Positions 15,495 through 23,762 of a DNA stretch of 45,710 nt are shown one piece after another. The notes beneath the pieces were generated by a model. That model did not search any database and had not been told where the DNA came from. It saw only the letters and a program-made list of their open reading frames with translations. The stretch covers positions 1-45,710 of the forward strand of contig WHTA01000047.1 of the NCBI GenBank assembly GCA_009379825.1, written 5' to 3'. The first letter of the stretch is position 1. Each line of letters starts with the position of its first letter. The position numbers were made by a program, and so were the translations under genes. This stretch comes from Streptosporangiales bacterium. Its GTDB lineage: Bacteria > Actinomycetota > Actinomycetes > Streptosporangiales > WHST01.

Positions 15495-16385
15495 TCACCT
15501 CGCCTTGGCCGGTAGGTCGAGGATCTGCCTCGCGTCGTCGGGGGACGCCACTTCCGCACCGAGCAGGTTCACCAGGTCGACGGCGCGCTCGGTCAGCTGC
15601 GCGTTGGTGGCCTTGACGCCCTTGGCCAGGTAGAGGTTGTCCTCCAGACCGACGCGTACGTGCCCGCCGAGCAGCACCGACTGCGCGGCCCACGCCATCT
15701 GCATCCGGCCGAGCGCGAACGACGCGAACTGCGCGCCCTCGGGCAGCTGGTTGACCATCGCCTGCAGGTGCAGTACGTCGGCCGGCGCTCCGTACGGGAT
15801 GCCCATGCACAGCTGGAACAGCGACGGGCGGTCGATGAGACCTTCCTCGACCATCTTGCTGGCGAACCAGAGCTGGCCGGTGTCGAAGATCTCCAGCTCC
15901 GGCCGCACACCGAGCTCCTGGATGCGGCGCGCTCCGGCCCGCAGCATGTCCGGCGTGGAGATGTAGAGCTGGCTGCCCTCGCCGAAGTTCAACGACCCGC
16001 AGTCGAGGGTGCAGATGTCCGGCCGCAGCTCCTCCACGTGCGGCAGCCGCGCCAGACCGCTCACCAGGTCGGTGCCCTCCACCGCCTGCAGCGGGTTCTC
16101 CGGGTCGATGAACAGGTCACCGCCCATGCCCGCGGTCAGGTTGAGCACCACGTCGACGTCGCTGGCGCGGATCCGTTCGGCCACCTCGCGGTACAACGCC
16201 ACGTCGCGCGAGCCCTGGCCGGTCTTCGGGTCGCGTACGTGCACGTGCACCACCGCGGCGCCGGCCCGTGCCGCCTCGATACCCGAGTTGGCGATCTCCT
16301 CCGGAGTCACCGGCACGTACTCGCTGCGCCCGACGGTGTCGCCTGCACCGGTGAGAGCACAGGTGATGATGACCTTGCGGTTCAC
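15495..16385 (-). CDS. BKACE / DUF849 beta-keto acid cleavage enzyme
   Basis: 296 aa with a GTG start at 16385 behind GGGAGGGAG. Family landmarks: ITCALTGAG near the N-terminus, the zinc motif VVHVHVRDP (H47, H49), [18 protein letters not shown] and the conserved VRVGLEDN with the catalytic-type Glu. BKACE enzymes exchange a beta-keto acid with acetyl-CoA, giving acetoacetate and a new acyl-CoA. The gene follows the gamma subunit by 3 nt, so a beta-keto acid made by the carboxylase-like complex could be its substrate. That link is inferred from gene order. Confidence 0.88.
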   Translation of the reverse strand: MNRKVIITCALTGAGDTVGRSEYVPVTPEEIANSGIEAARAGAAVVHVHVRDPKTGQGSRDVALYREVAERIRASDVDVVLNLTAGMGGDLFIDPENPLQAVEGTDLVSGLARLPHVEELRPDICTLDCGSLNFGEGSQLYISTPDMLRAGARRIQELGVRPELEIFDTGQLWFASKMVEEGLIDRPSLFQLCMGIPYGAPADVLHLQAMVNQLPEGAQFASFALGRMQMAWAAQSVLLGGHVRVGLEDNLYLAKGVKATNAQLTERAVDLVNLLGAEVASPDDARQILDLPAKAR

Positions 16386-16388
16386 GGC

Positions 16389-16886
16389 TCACTCCCTCCC
16401 TGGCAACGGTTTGCCTAGCCAGTCACCATAGAAGGTGTCCAGGTCGGGCAGGAAATCGAAGACGACGGGGAACCCAGGTGGCGCCGCCTCCACCTCGAGC
16501 AACGTCGTGCAGCCGGGGCAGATGAACTCCCTGATCTCCATCCACTCCGGGTCGCAGGCGTACCGGCCGGGATAGATCTCCTCGATGCTCTCCCGGTCAG
16601 AGCGCACCCGCACGAGGGCGCTCAGCTTCCAGTTCTCCCTGTAGTCGCCGAACTCGTGCCCGCAGTCGCACTTCACGACCCGCCCGGCCGCGCCCTCGAC
16701 GATGTAGAGGTGCTCGCCGACCGGCAGCAGGATCCGCTCCGGCCACGAGACGCGCTCCTGCAGGATCGCCAGGTAGGTCTCGAACCTGTCGTCGTCCTTG
16801 TACGAGCTCATCATCGACTTGGCCGCCGGCCAGGGCAGGGAGCCGTCGATGAGGTCCTCAATCACGGTCTTGTCGTAGCTGGTCAA
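16389..16886 (-). CDS. acxC: Acetone carboxylase-type gamma subunit
   Basis: 165 aa, close to the usual 168. It has the family's order of motifs: DGSLPW and MMSSYKDDDRFETYLAILQERV at the N-terminus, EHLYIVEG, VKCDCGHEFGDYRENWKL (C73, C75) and FICPGCTTLLEVEAAPPGFP (C123, C126), so a zinc ribbon is likely, then FDFLPDLDTFY near the end. The start is an unusual TTG (16886) with only a weak GGGGA ribosome site, 9 bp after the alpha-subunit stop. A gamma subunit separates this complex from simple hydantoinases and oxoprolinases, which have only the A and B chains. Confidence 0.88.
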   Translation of the reverse strand: MTSYDKTVIEDLIDGSLPWPAAKSMMSSYKDDDRFETYLAILQERVSWPERILLPVGEHLYIVEGAAGRVVKCDCGHEFGDYRENWKLSALVRVRSDRESIEEIYPGRYACDPEWMEIREFICPGCTTLLEVEAAPPGFPVVFDFLPDLDTFYGDWLGKPLPGRE

Positions 16887-16895
16887 GTGCGTCCC

Positions 16896-19106
16896 CTATT
16901 CCGCCGCGTCGCTCGGCTCGTAGCTGAAGTCCTCGGGCAGGTCCCAGAACGCCCGGAACTCCGTGGCGAACCTCGGGGACAACGCCATGCTGTCGCGGTA
17001 CATCTCGCGCACCTCGGGCGCGAACTGTCCGCCACGCACGCGCTGCTGCTCACCCGCGATCCAGTCGCGCACCGGTACGGCACCGCCGACCCGGTCGTCG
17101 CGGATGCGTTGCCTTCTCGCCTGTGTCGCCGCCGCGTCGACCTCGCAGGAGTTCGTCGCGGAACGCACCACCACGCCGTAGGCCGACTCCGCCGCCTCGG
17201 CCGTCACGTAGTTGTTGGCGACGTCGCGGGCGACCGAGGCCGGGTCGCGTTCGAGCGGGTCGCCGTAACCGCCACCGCCGTTGTACGAGTGCGCGAACAT
17301 GTCGCCGTTACGCAGCGGCTCGGCCAGGTACGGCCCCTCGACCACCCGTACGTCGCCGAGGCCGGCCTTCTCGATGTCCGTGCGGTGTGGGTCGGTGCCG
17401 AGCGCGTGCGGCAGCGGCCTGCGCTCGCTCGTCGCGGACGCGAGGTCGGTGTCGTGGGCCGCGTAGTGCAGCTGCACCGTCGGCGCCGGGTAACCACCGC
17501 ACATGCCGGCGTTGTCGAACACCCGGCTGGAGTGCTCGGACGTCGCGATGATCAGCTGCGGCGTACGGTTGACCACCCACAGCGACTCGAACCCCGTGCC
17601 GCCGCGGTAACGCCCGTAGCCGCCGGAGTTCGGGCTGATGCTGCGCCCGAGGTACACCATGGGCATGTCCTGTTCCCAGATCTCCATGTTGCCCATGTCG
17701 GACTCCGGGTTCCAGCCGACGTACGCGGTGTCGAGCCCGTCCTTTATGCCGAGCGCCCCGCTGCCCGCCGCAGCGCACTCGAACAGCGCGATGCCGAACA
17801 TGCTGCCGTACTGGCTCTGTCCGCCCATCTCGATCATCGGGCTGTTCACCTGGCCGACGAACACTTCCTCCTTGTAGCCACGGCCGAGGAAGCCACGGCT
17901 GAGCATCCGTTGGAAGCACCCGAACGCGGGTAACAGCAACGCCCACGAGGTCGCGGTCGCCGCCGTCTCGACCTGCGGGTTGGTCCAGGTGCCTGGCGGC
18001 AGGTTCATGTCGGTGGCGAGCCACGCACCGTCGTTCACCTTGCCGTCGAAGTTCATGTGCTGGGTCAGCGTGACGAACAGCCCACCGTCCATGCCCGCGG
18101 GGGTGCAGTTCATCGAGTGGTAGCCCCACGAGTTCGTGCCGTCGAAGTCGAGGTGCAGCTTGCCGTCCGCGGAGATCTGCATCTCCATGGGAATGGCGTA
18201 CAGCCAGTTCTTCTGGCCGAGCGGCAGCACTCCCTGCTTGCCCTCGGTCACGTGCCCGAAGAACGTGTGCCCGCGGTACGTGCCTGGCACGGTCAGCTGG
18301 CGCACCCTGGCCAGCTGCGCACGCCGGCCCTCCTCGATGAACTCCTTGGTCGCCCTCTTGTAGTAGTCGATGCCGATCTGGTCGATGAGCTCCTTGACCT
18401 GCTCACGCACTTCGAGGCAGGCGGCCACCTTTGCCTTCTCGTCGAGCACCCAGTAGATCGGCATCCGCAGGTTTCGTTCGAGCCTGATCAGGTAGTCGCG
18501 CCTGAGCTCGTCGTTCTCCCCCACCTTCTCCGCACATACGAACAGGCCCTCGGTGAACCGTTCCTGGGCAAGCGCGACGTCGCCGCCCGGCGTGATGCCA
18601 CCGACTTCCAGCTCGTGCACGACTGCCGCGACCCAACCGATCAGCTCGTCGTCGTGGAAGATCGGCACGACGTCGATGACGTCGGGAGCCTGCACGGTTC
18701 CGATGAACGCGTCGTTGTTGGCGAAGATGTCGCCCGGCCGGATCTTCGGGGACTCCTCGTAGTCGTTCTGGATCATCCACTTGATGAACCGGCTCGCGGT
18801 GTGGACGTGCACCATGATCCCGGTCGAGAGTGCGATCGCGTCGCCTTCAGGCGTGTACAAGGCGACGACGCTCTCCCCGACCTCGCGCACGCCGGGTGAC
18901 GCGGAGATGCGCCTGGCCATCTCGCGCGCGGAGACGACCATGGAGCGCAGCTTGATGTGCGTGCTCTCGTACTTCAGCGGGTCTTCCTGGCGGAGCTCCA
19001 GCTTCTCCAGCCCGGCGTAGTGGCCGGTCTCCGCGAGCAGCCGGTCGCTCTCGAGCAGGTTGTCCTTCAAGTTCGTGGACGCGTTCGGCGTCTGCGCTGT
19101 GGGCAT
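16896..19106 (-). CDS. acxB: Acetone carboxylase-type alpha subunit (HyuB-like)
   Basis: 736 aa, slightly shorter than characterised AcxB (about 776). It is a hydantoinase-B/oxoprolinase fold with IRPGDIFANNDAFIGTV (about 122-138), ELIGWVAAVVHELEVGGITPG (about 154-174), an FDGTNSWGYHSMNCTPAG region (about 325) and the C-terminal HSYNGGGGYGDPLERDP. In Xanthobacter acetone carboxylase I recall Mn bound by His150, Asp153 and His175. With the same 3- and 22-residue spacing the matching residues here are Gln139, Asp142 and His164, so the first ligand seems replaced. The ATG at 19106 follows GAGGAGAAGG. Confidence 0.88.
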   Translation of the reverse strand: MPTAQTPNASTNLKDNLLESDRLLAETGHYAGLEKLELRQEDPLKYESTHIKLRSMVVSAREMARRISASPGVREVGESVVALYTPEGDAIALSTGIMVHVHTASRFIKWMIQNDYEESPKIRPGDIFANNDAFIGTVQAPDVIDVVPIFHDDELIGWVAAVVHELEVGGITPGGDVALAQERFTEGLFVCAEKVGENDELRRDYLIRLERNLRMPIYWVLDEKAKVAACLEVREQVKELIDQIGIDYYKRATKEFIEEGRRAQLARVRQLTVPGTYRGHTFFGHVTEGKQGVLPLGQKNWLYAIPMEMQISADGKLHLDFDGTNSWGYHSMNCTPAGMDGGLFVTLTQHMNFDGKVNDGAWLATDMNLPPGTWTNPQVETAATATSWALLLPAFGCFQRMLSRGFLGRGYKEEVFVGQVNSPMIEMGGQSQYGSMFGIALFECAAAGSGALGIKDGLDTAYVGWNPESDMGNMEIWEQDMPMVYLGRSISPNSGGYGRYRGGTGFESLWVVNRTPQLIIATSEHSSRVFDNAGMCGGYPAPTVQLHYAAHDTDLASATSERRPLPHALGTDPHRTDIEKAGLGDVRVVEGPYLAEPLRNGDMFAHSYNGGGGYGDPLERDPASVARDVANNYVTAEAAESAYGVVVRSATNSCEVDAAATQARRQRIRDDRVGGAVPVRDWIAGEQQRVRGGQFAPEVREMYRDSMALSPRFATEFRAFWDLPEDFSYEPSDAAE

Positions 19107-19134
19107 CAGGTCACCCTTCTCCTCGGTGCCGCGG

Positions 19135-21273
19135 TCAGGCGTGCTCGTAGTGCAGGATGGTCCACTCGTCCACCCAGACCCGGTCTCCTGCCGGGATGAC
19201 GAGCGTGGTTGCGGGATGCTCGACGACGGCCGGGCCGACGATCTCGTTGCCCGGCCGCAACAGGTCCATCTCCCACAGCGCCGCCTCGTGCCACCGGCGG
19301 TTGTAGTACATCGGCCGGCTCCCCTTGGACGCCTCGGCGGGCGGTTGCTTGCCCTCCAGCGGGCTACGGGTGAGCTTCGGCTTGATCTTGTCGACCTTGG
19401 CGATCAGCCCGAGCTCGGTGATGCTGTGACCGGCCTCCCGGTACTGCGCGACGGCGCGGTTGATCGCCGTGTAGAGCTTCTCGAACTCCGCGACCATCAC
19501 GTCGAGGTCGGTGTCTGCGCTCAGCTCCTGCAGGTCGAGCGGCACCTCCACGTCCTCCAGCTGCCCGGTGTAGCGCATCATGGCGAACAGCTGCAGCTGC
19601 ACCTTGGCGGGGTCGTGCCCCTCCTCGGCCATCTCCGCACGCGCCGCGTCCCGTAGCGCCGACCACACGGCGTTCGCTTCCTCGACCACCGACGTACGGT
19701 GCTCCGCGTCGGCGTCCGGCGGGATGGCCAGCTGCACCGACCGGCTGTACCTACGCAGGTAGTCGGCCGTCGTGCAGCCGAACGCGGAGAACGCGGCCGC
19801 GAACGGGAACGTGAGCACGCTCTTGAAGCCCAGCCCCCTGGTGTACTCGGCCATGTGCAGCGGGCCGGAACCGCCGTATGCCATCAGCGAGTAGTCGGCC
19901 GGGTCCACCGCACGCGCCGAGATCATCTGCCTGATGGCTTCCTTGGCGTCCATCTCCAGCAGGTTCGCCATGCCCTCTGCGGCCTCGTACAGGTCGATAC
20001 CGAGCGGGTCGGCGACCTTCTCCTTGATCACCTGCTTCGCCAGCTCGACGTTCAGCTTCACCTTGCCGCCGAGGAAGTAGTCGGGGTTGAGGCGGCCCAT
20101 GATGACGTCGCAGTCGCAGACGGTCGGCTCGGTACCCCCCATGTCGAAAGCGACGGGGCCGGGCACCGACCCTGCGCTCTCCGGGCCGAGACTGACCTTC
20201 TTCGTCAGCGGGTCGACCTTGATGATCGTGCCTGCACCCGCGCCGATGGTGTCCATGGCGATGGTCGGCAGGTTCAGCTTGAACCGCGCGAGCGTGGGCT
20301 CGTTCTCGATCGGCACGGTGCCACGGGTGATGGCGCTGATGTCGAAGCTCGTACCGCCCATGTCGGAGACGACGACCGAGTCCGCGCCGATGATGTCGCC
20401 GATGTACTTGGCGCCGAGGATGCCGCCGACCGGCCCGGAGATCATCGTCTCGTGCAGCCGCGGATACCGTACGCCGGCAAGCCCGCCGTACGACAGCACG
20501 GTCTGCACGCCGTAGCGGAAACCGCGGGACTGGCACGCTTCCTCGACGCCGAGCAGCTGGTGCCTGTTCCTGTCCGCCGCGTACGCCTCGATGATGACGC
20601 TGTTCAGCCTCGACTGCTCACGGATGACAGGGCGCACGGTCGACGACAGGTAGACGGACATGTCTACGCCGTGCTTCGCCAGCTCCCGCTGCACGATCTC
20701 GGCGATCTGCCGTTCGTGCCTGTCGTCCACGTAGGAGAACATGCAACACACGCAGATGGCTTCGACCTGTTGCTCGACCAGGTCCGCAACCGCGGCAACG
20801 ACCTCGTGCTCGTAGACCGGCGCGATCTCCTTGCCGAACTGGTCGATGCGCTCGGTGACTCCCCTGACCAGGTTCCTCGGCACCAGCGGGTCAGGCGGTG
20901 CGTGGGTGACCGCGTGCAGCCGGTCCGGGTACGAGTACTCCGCCCACGACTGCAGCCCACGCCCCATCAGCACGGCGTCCTCCATGCCGCGCGTGACGAG
21001 CAGGCCGACCCGTTGGCCGGTACGGGAGAGCAGCGTGTTGAGCATGCCGGTGCCGGAGTACAGCACGACGGAGAGCCGTTCGAACGTCTCGCGCGCCGTG
21101 AGGTCCCAGTAACCGGCCGCGTCGTGCGCGGACTCGACGAAGCCCTCCGCCTCGTTGTGCGGCGTCGTGGAGGCCTTACCCACTGCGAAGCGGCCACGTT
21201 CGTCGACGAGCAGGGTGTCGGTCATCGTGCCGCCCGCATCGATGCCGAGCACGAGAGGTCGAGAGTCGTTCAC
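19135..21273 (-). CDS. acxA: Acetone carboxylase-type beta subunit (HyuA-like ATPase)
   Basis: 712 aa, close to AcxA of about 717. It is a hydantoinase-A/ASKHA fold: phosphate-1 motif GIDAGGTMTDT (10-20), DMGGTSFDIS phosphate-2 motif near residue 310, and GGSGPLHMAEYTR (about 470) of the adenosine region. In the characterised enzyme this chain uses ATP to phosphorylate acetone and bicarbonate. The GTG start (21273) follows GGGAAGGAAGC. It is the first gene of the operon acxA-acxB-acxC-BKACE, with spacings of 28, 9 and 3 bp. Its promoter region carries TGCGTAG/CTACGCA boxes. Confidence 0.9.
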   Translation of the reverse strand: MNDSRPLVLGIDAGGTMTDTLLVDERGRFAVGKASTTPHNEAEGFVESAHDAAGYWDLTARETFERLSVVLYSGTGMLNTLLSRTGQRVGLLVTRGMEDAVLMGRGLQSWAEYSYPDRLHAVTHAPPDPLVPRNLVRGVTERIDQFGKEIAPVYEHEVVAAVADLVEQQVEAICVCCMFSYVDDRHERQIAEIVQRELAKHGVDMSVYLSSTVRPVIREQSRLNSVIIEAYAADRNRHQLLGVEEACQSRGFRYGVQTVLSYGGLAGVRYPRLHETMISGPVGGILGAKYIGDIIGADSVVVSDMGGTSFDISAITRGTVPIENEPTLARFKLNLPTIAMDTIGAGAGTIIKVDPLTKKVSLGPESAGSVPGPVAFDMGGTEPTVCDCDVIMGRLNPDYFLGGKVKLNVELAKQVIKEKVADPLGIDLYEAAEGMANLLEMDAKEAIRQMISARAVDPADYSLMAYGGSGPLHMAEYTRGLGFKSVLTFPFAAAFSAFGCTTADYLRRYSRSVQLAIPPDADAEHRTSVVEEANAVWSALRDAARAEMAEEGHDPAKVQLQLFAMMRYTGQLEDVEVPLDLQELSADTDLDVMVAEFEKLYTAINRAVAQYREAGHSITELGLIAKVDKIKPKLTRSPLEGKQPPAEASKGSRPMYYNRRWHEAALWEMDLLRPGNEIVGPAVVEHPATTLVIPAGDRVWVDEWTILHYEHA

Positions 21274-21321
21274 AGGCTTCCTTCCCTTGTCGCCGCGATG
21301 CGCATTCGATCGAAGGTCTGT

Positions 21322-21359
21322 CTACGCATTGCGTAGGAAATTAGTCTCAAAACTACGCA
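21322..21359. promoter_or_regulatory. Operator-like boxes before the carboxylase operon
   Basis: CTACGCA-T-TGCGTAG is a perfect inverted pair at 21322-21336. Its TGCGTAG (21330-21336) also pairs with CTACGCA at 21353-21359 across 16 bp. A -10-like TAATTT on the minus strand lies within that 16-bp interval. The same TGCGTAG-N16-CTACGCA unit recurs at 21509-21538 beside the permease. Confidence 0.7.
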
Positions 21360-21508
21360 TAGATTCGCATCCTGGCACTGCCCCGACGCACTGTCAAACA
21401 CGAGGGGCCGGCTCGGACGGGCCCGGCAGCGAGCAGCTTCCGGCATCGTCACGTATCGAAGGCCCGTCGTTGACATGCGATCGGGCCGCTGCCAGTATGC
21501 CGGACCAG

Positions 21509-21538
21509 TGCGTAGATAAATGGCACAGTTGCTACGCA
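21509..21538. promoter_or_regulatory. Second copy of the TGCGTAG-N16-CTACGCA operator
   Basis: TGCGTAG at 21509-21515 and CTACGCA at 21532-21538 with exactly 16 bp between, as in the copy at 21330-21359. A degenerate half-site (TTACGCA) follows at 21563-21569. It sits about 85 bp upstream of the small-protein start at 21622. Otherwise the 348-bp intergenic region 21274-21621 shows no gene. Confidence 0.7.
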
Positions 21539-21621
21539 ACCCGTATCGGTTAGCAGGAACAGTTACGCACTCCAGCACCTTTCGCCGCTTCTGGAGAAGC
21601 CGTTCCTAGAGAAGGTTCGTC

Positions 21622-21773
21622 ATGACCAGGGACCTGGACGACCACGTTCAGCTGGATCCGTCCGCAATTGACTCGATGGAGACGGGGAGGAGTTCGCGGC
21701 CAAGGACCTCGTCCTGCTCGCGCTCCTCGGCATCGCAGTGCCTGTCGTACTGCTGGTTTGGGGATGGCTGTGA
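21622..21773 (+). CDS. Possible 50-aa single-pass membrane protein with a -1 frameshift
   Basis: ATG 21622 follows a good ribosome site (GAGAAGG). The first 22 codons (MTRDLDDHVQLDPSAIDSME then TG) are in one frame. After a GGGG run the -1 frame continues as EEFAAKDLVLLALLGIAVPV and VLLVWGWL, ending at TGA 21771-21773, which overlaps the permease start by 10 nt. The joined product would be an acidic cytoplasmic N-terminus with one membrane helix. One missing G, as mutation or sequencing error, explains it. Slippage of a glycyl-tRNA on GGGG is also possible. It may be a small partner of the permease. Confidence 0.45.
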
Positions 21774-23215
21774 AACCGACGACTACCGTCCCCAAGTCCA
21801 GCCTGCCCGTTCCCGTAGCCGAGCGGAACTGGAGCAGCTTCGTCCTCGGCACGGTGTGCACGAGCACCGGTATCGCCACGTGGTCGTTCGTCATCGGCGG
21901 CACCGCGGCGCTCTTCCTGAACGCCAAGATGGGCATGCTCGCGATGGCCGCAGGTGCGCTCATCGGGCAGTACCTGGTGACCCTCGCCACCGCGCCGGTG
22001 AGCACGAAGCACGGGGTCGAGACCACCCTCTCGACCAAGCCACAACTGGGTAGCCGCGGCGCGTACGTCGGCCTGCTGGTGATGATCCTCAACGCGATCG
22101 GCTGGAACACCGTGTTGATGATCTTCTTCGGCCGGGCGGCGGCTTCCGTGCTGATCATCTTCGGCGTGATCGACGACTCGTCACGTACGGCGGCGGCCAT
22201 CGTCTGTTCGGTCGCCGGCCTGCTCGTGCTCGGCTTCATGGTCAGCCGTGGCGCGCGCTCACTCAGCCGCAGCGGCCCCATCATCGCCGGGTGCATCGCC
22301 TTGCTCGCCATCTACCTGGTCTACCTCCTGATGCGCGAGTACGGTGCCGCGGCCATCGGCAACGCTTCCGCGATCGAGCCGACCGAGAACCGGCTGCAGA
22401 ACTACACCACGGTCGTGGAGATGCTGATCGGCGGCACGTTCGGCTGGTGGGGATACATGGGCGGCATCGTGCGCATGGTCTCGGACGCGCGCAAGACCGT
22501 GCTGCCGACCATGCTCGGTCTCGGGCTCGCCTGGGCACTGGTCGCAGCCGTCAGCCTGTTCGGTGCGCTGATGACCGGCGAGGCCGACCCCACGGTGTGG
22601 GTGCCCAAGATCACCGGTGACGTGGGTGCCTTGGTGGTGCTGACGTTCATCGCATTCGCCAACCTCGGTTCCACCCTGGTCGGTGTCTACGTCAGCACGC
22701 TCGCCGTCAAGCAGACCGCCGGCTTCGGCCGCCGGATCTCGTGGCGGAAGACCGTCGCACTCGTGCTCGCGCCGATGCTGCTCGTGCTCGTCTTCTTCGC
22801 CAGCACCATCTTCGACAACATCGGCATCTTCATGGCCTTCCTGGGCATGGTGACCGGCCCGATGATCGGTGTGCAGATCGCGGACTGGTTCATCCTCGGC
22901 CGCAAGAACGCCATGGTGGTGTCTTCGCTGTACGTCACGGGCACCGAGTCGAAGTACTGGTATCTCGGCGGGTTCAACCCGGCAGGCCTGGTCTCGCTGC
23001 TCGTTGGCAGCCTCACCTACCTGTCGATCCTGAACCCCTACACGCTGATACCGAACTCGTCGCTGTTCCCCTACCTGACCGCATCACTGCCTGCGGTGCT
23101 CGTCGGCGCCACCACGTACGTCGTGCTGTCCAAGTTGCAGCAACGGTGGCGGCCCACGCTGTTCGCCGTGGAGAAGCCCGCCAGTACGACGGCACGCGAG
23201 TCGGCGCCAACGTAG
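21764..23215 (+). CDS. NCS1-family (purine/cytosine/hydantoin-type) permease
   Basis: 483 aa from ATG 21764, which overlaps the preceding small frame. About 12 hydrophobic segments. NCS1 landmarks: RNWSSFVLGTVCTSTGIATWSF at TM1 (residues about 22-43), STKPQLGSRGAYVG between TM2 and TM3, LNAIGWNTVLMIFFGRAA in TM3, GGTFGWWGYMGGIVRM near residue 230 and MGTVTGPMIGVQIADWF-like residues near 365. The family imports nucleobases, hydantoins, allantoin and related N-heterocycles. A transporter of this type facing an acetone-carboxylase-like operon points to a nitrogen-containing substrate rather than acetone. Confidence 0.88.
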   Translation: MAVKPTTTVPKSSLPVPVAERNWSSFVLGTVCTSTGIATWSFVIGGTAALFLNAKMGMLAMAAGALIGQYLVTLATAPVSTKHGVETTLSTKPQLGSRGAYVGLLVMILNAIGWNTVLMIFFGRAAASVLIIFGVIDDSSRTAAAIVCSVAGLLVLGFMVSRGARSLSRSGPIIAGCIALLAIYLVYLLMREYGAAAIGNASAIEPTENRLQNYTTVVEMLIGGTFGWWGYMGGIVRMVSDARKTVLPTMLGLGLAWALVAAVSLFGALMTGEADPTVWVPKITGDVGALVVLTFIAFANLGSTLVGVYVSTLAVKQTAGFGRRISWRKTVALVLAPMLLVLVFFASTIFDNIGIFMAFLGMVTGPMIGVQIADWFILGRKNAMVVSSLYVTGTESKYWYLGGFNPAGLVSLLVGSLTYLSILNPYTLIPNSSLFPYLTASLPAVLVGATTYVVLSKLQQRWRPTLFAVEKPASTTARESAPT

Positions 23216-23223
23216 TCGAACGG

Positions 23224-23742
23224 TCAGCGCGGCTGCTCACCGAAGCTCGGGTAGACGTAAGAGACCTTGTGCATCCTGATCTCGTGGAAGGTCTCCACGT
23301 TCGTGACACCCGGCACGGTGGGCAGCCGCTCGTAGAGGATCTCCCAGAGGTGGTTTGCATCCCTGCAGACCATCTGCACGTAGAGGTCGGCGCGGCCGGT
23401 GCAGGACGAGATGTACGTGATCTCGTGCCAGCCCTCCAGCTCGTCGATGACCGACTGCCTGCTGCTGAGCTCCACCTTGAGCAAGCAGAACATCTGGATG
23501 CTGTAACCGAGCTTGAACGGGTCGGCGATCGCGGCGATGGTCAGCACGCCGTCGGCCTGCAACCGCTTCACCCTGCTGCGCACGGTGCCCTCGGACACGT
23601 TGACCTGGCGTGCGATCTCGCGGTACGGCATGCGGCCGTCGAGTTGTAGCAGGCTGAGGATCTGACTGTCGGTCGCGTTCAGCGGCGCGTCCGGGACGTT
23701 CGGCTCGGAATCGTCCTCGGTGTTGCCGTTGGCCCATCTCAC
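23224..23742 (-). CDS. Lrp/AsnC-family transcriptional regulator
   Basis: 172 aa with an N-terminal HTH: LNATDSQILSLLQLDGRMPY, REIARQVNVSEGTVRSRVKRL (about 42-62), then a RAM ligand domain (ISSCTGRADLYVQMVCRD, about 112-129). A 20-residue acidic extension precedes the HTH. The GTG start (23742) has no clear ribosome site, but TACAAT lies 6 nt upstream, the layout of a leaderless transcript. It converges on the permease gene (8 bp) and may be the regulator that binds the 21.3/21.5 kb boxes, although Lrp sites are usually less sharply defined. It is only 20 bp from the divergent MFS gene. Confidence 0.88.
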   Translation of the reverse strand: MRWANGNTEDDSEPNVPDAPLNATDSQILSLLQLDGRMPYREIARQVNVSEGTVRSRVKRLQADGVLTIAAIADPFKLGYSIQMFCLLKVELSSRQSVIDELEGWHEITYISSCTGRADLYVQMVCRDANHLWEILYERLPTVPGVTNVETFHEIRMHKVSYVYPSFGEQPR

Positions 23743-23762
23743 CCGGCGATTGTAACCACGGC

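Noticed and set aside
15145-15633. A 162-codon plus-strand frame and an overlapping minus-strand frame between the broken gene and BKACE.
   Set aside because: No ribosome site, no known domain, and part of it overlaps the BKACE coding sequence in the opposite direction.
19699-21336. A 545-codon plus-strand frame opposite the carboxylase beta subunit.
   Set aside because: Arg/His/Val-rich antisense shadow of a clear hydantoinase-A gene.
21678-21690. Programmed -1 frameshifting as the preferred explanation for the small membrane ORF.
   Set aside because: GGGG allows slippage, but there is no full slippery heptamer or downstream structure that I can see, and a lost G is simpler. It is kept only as a possibility.
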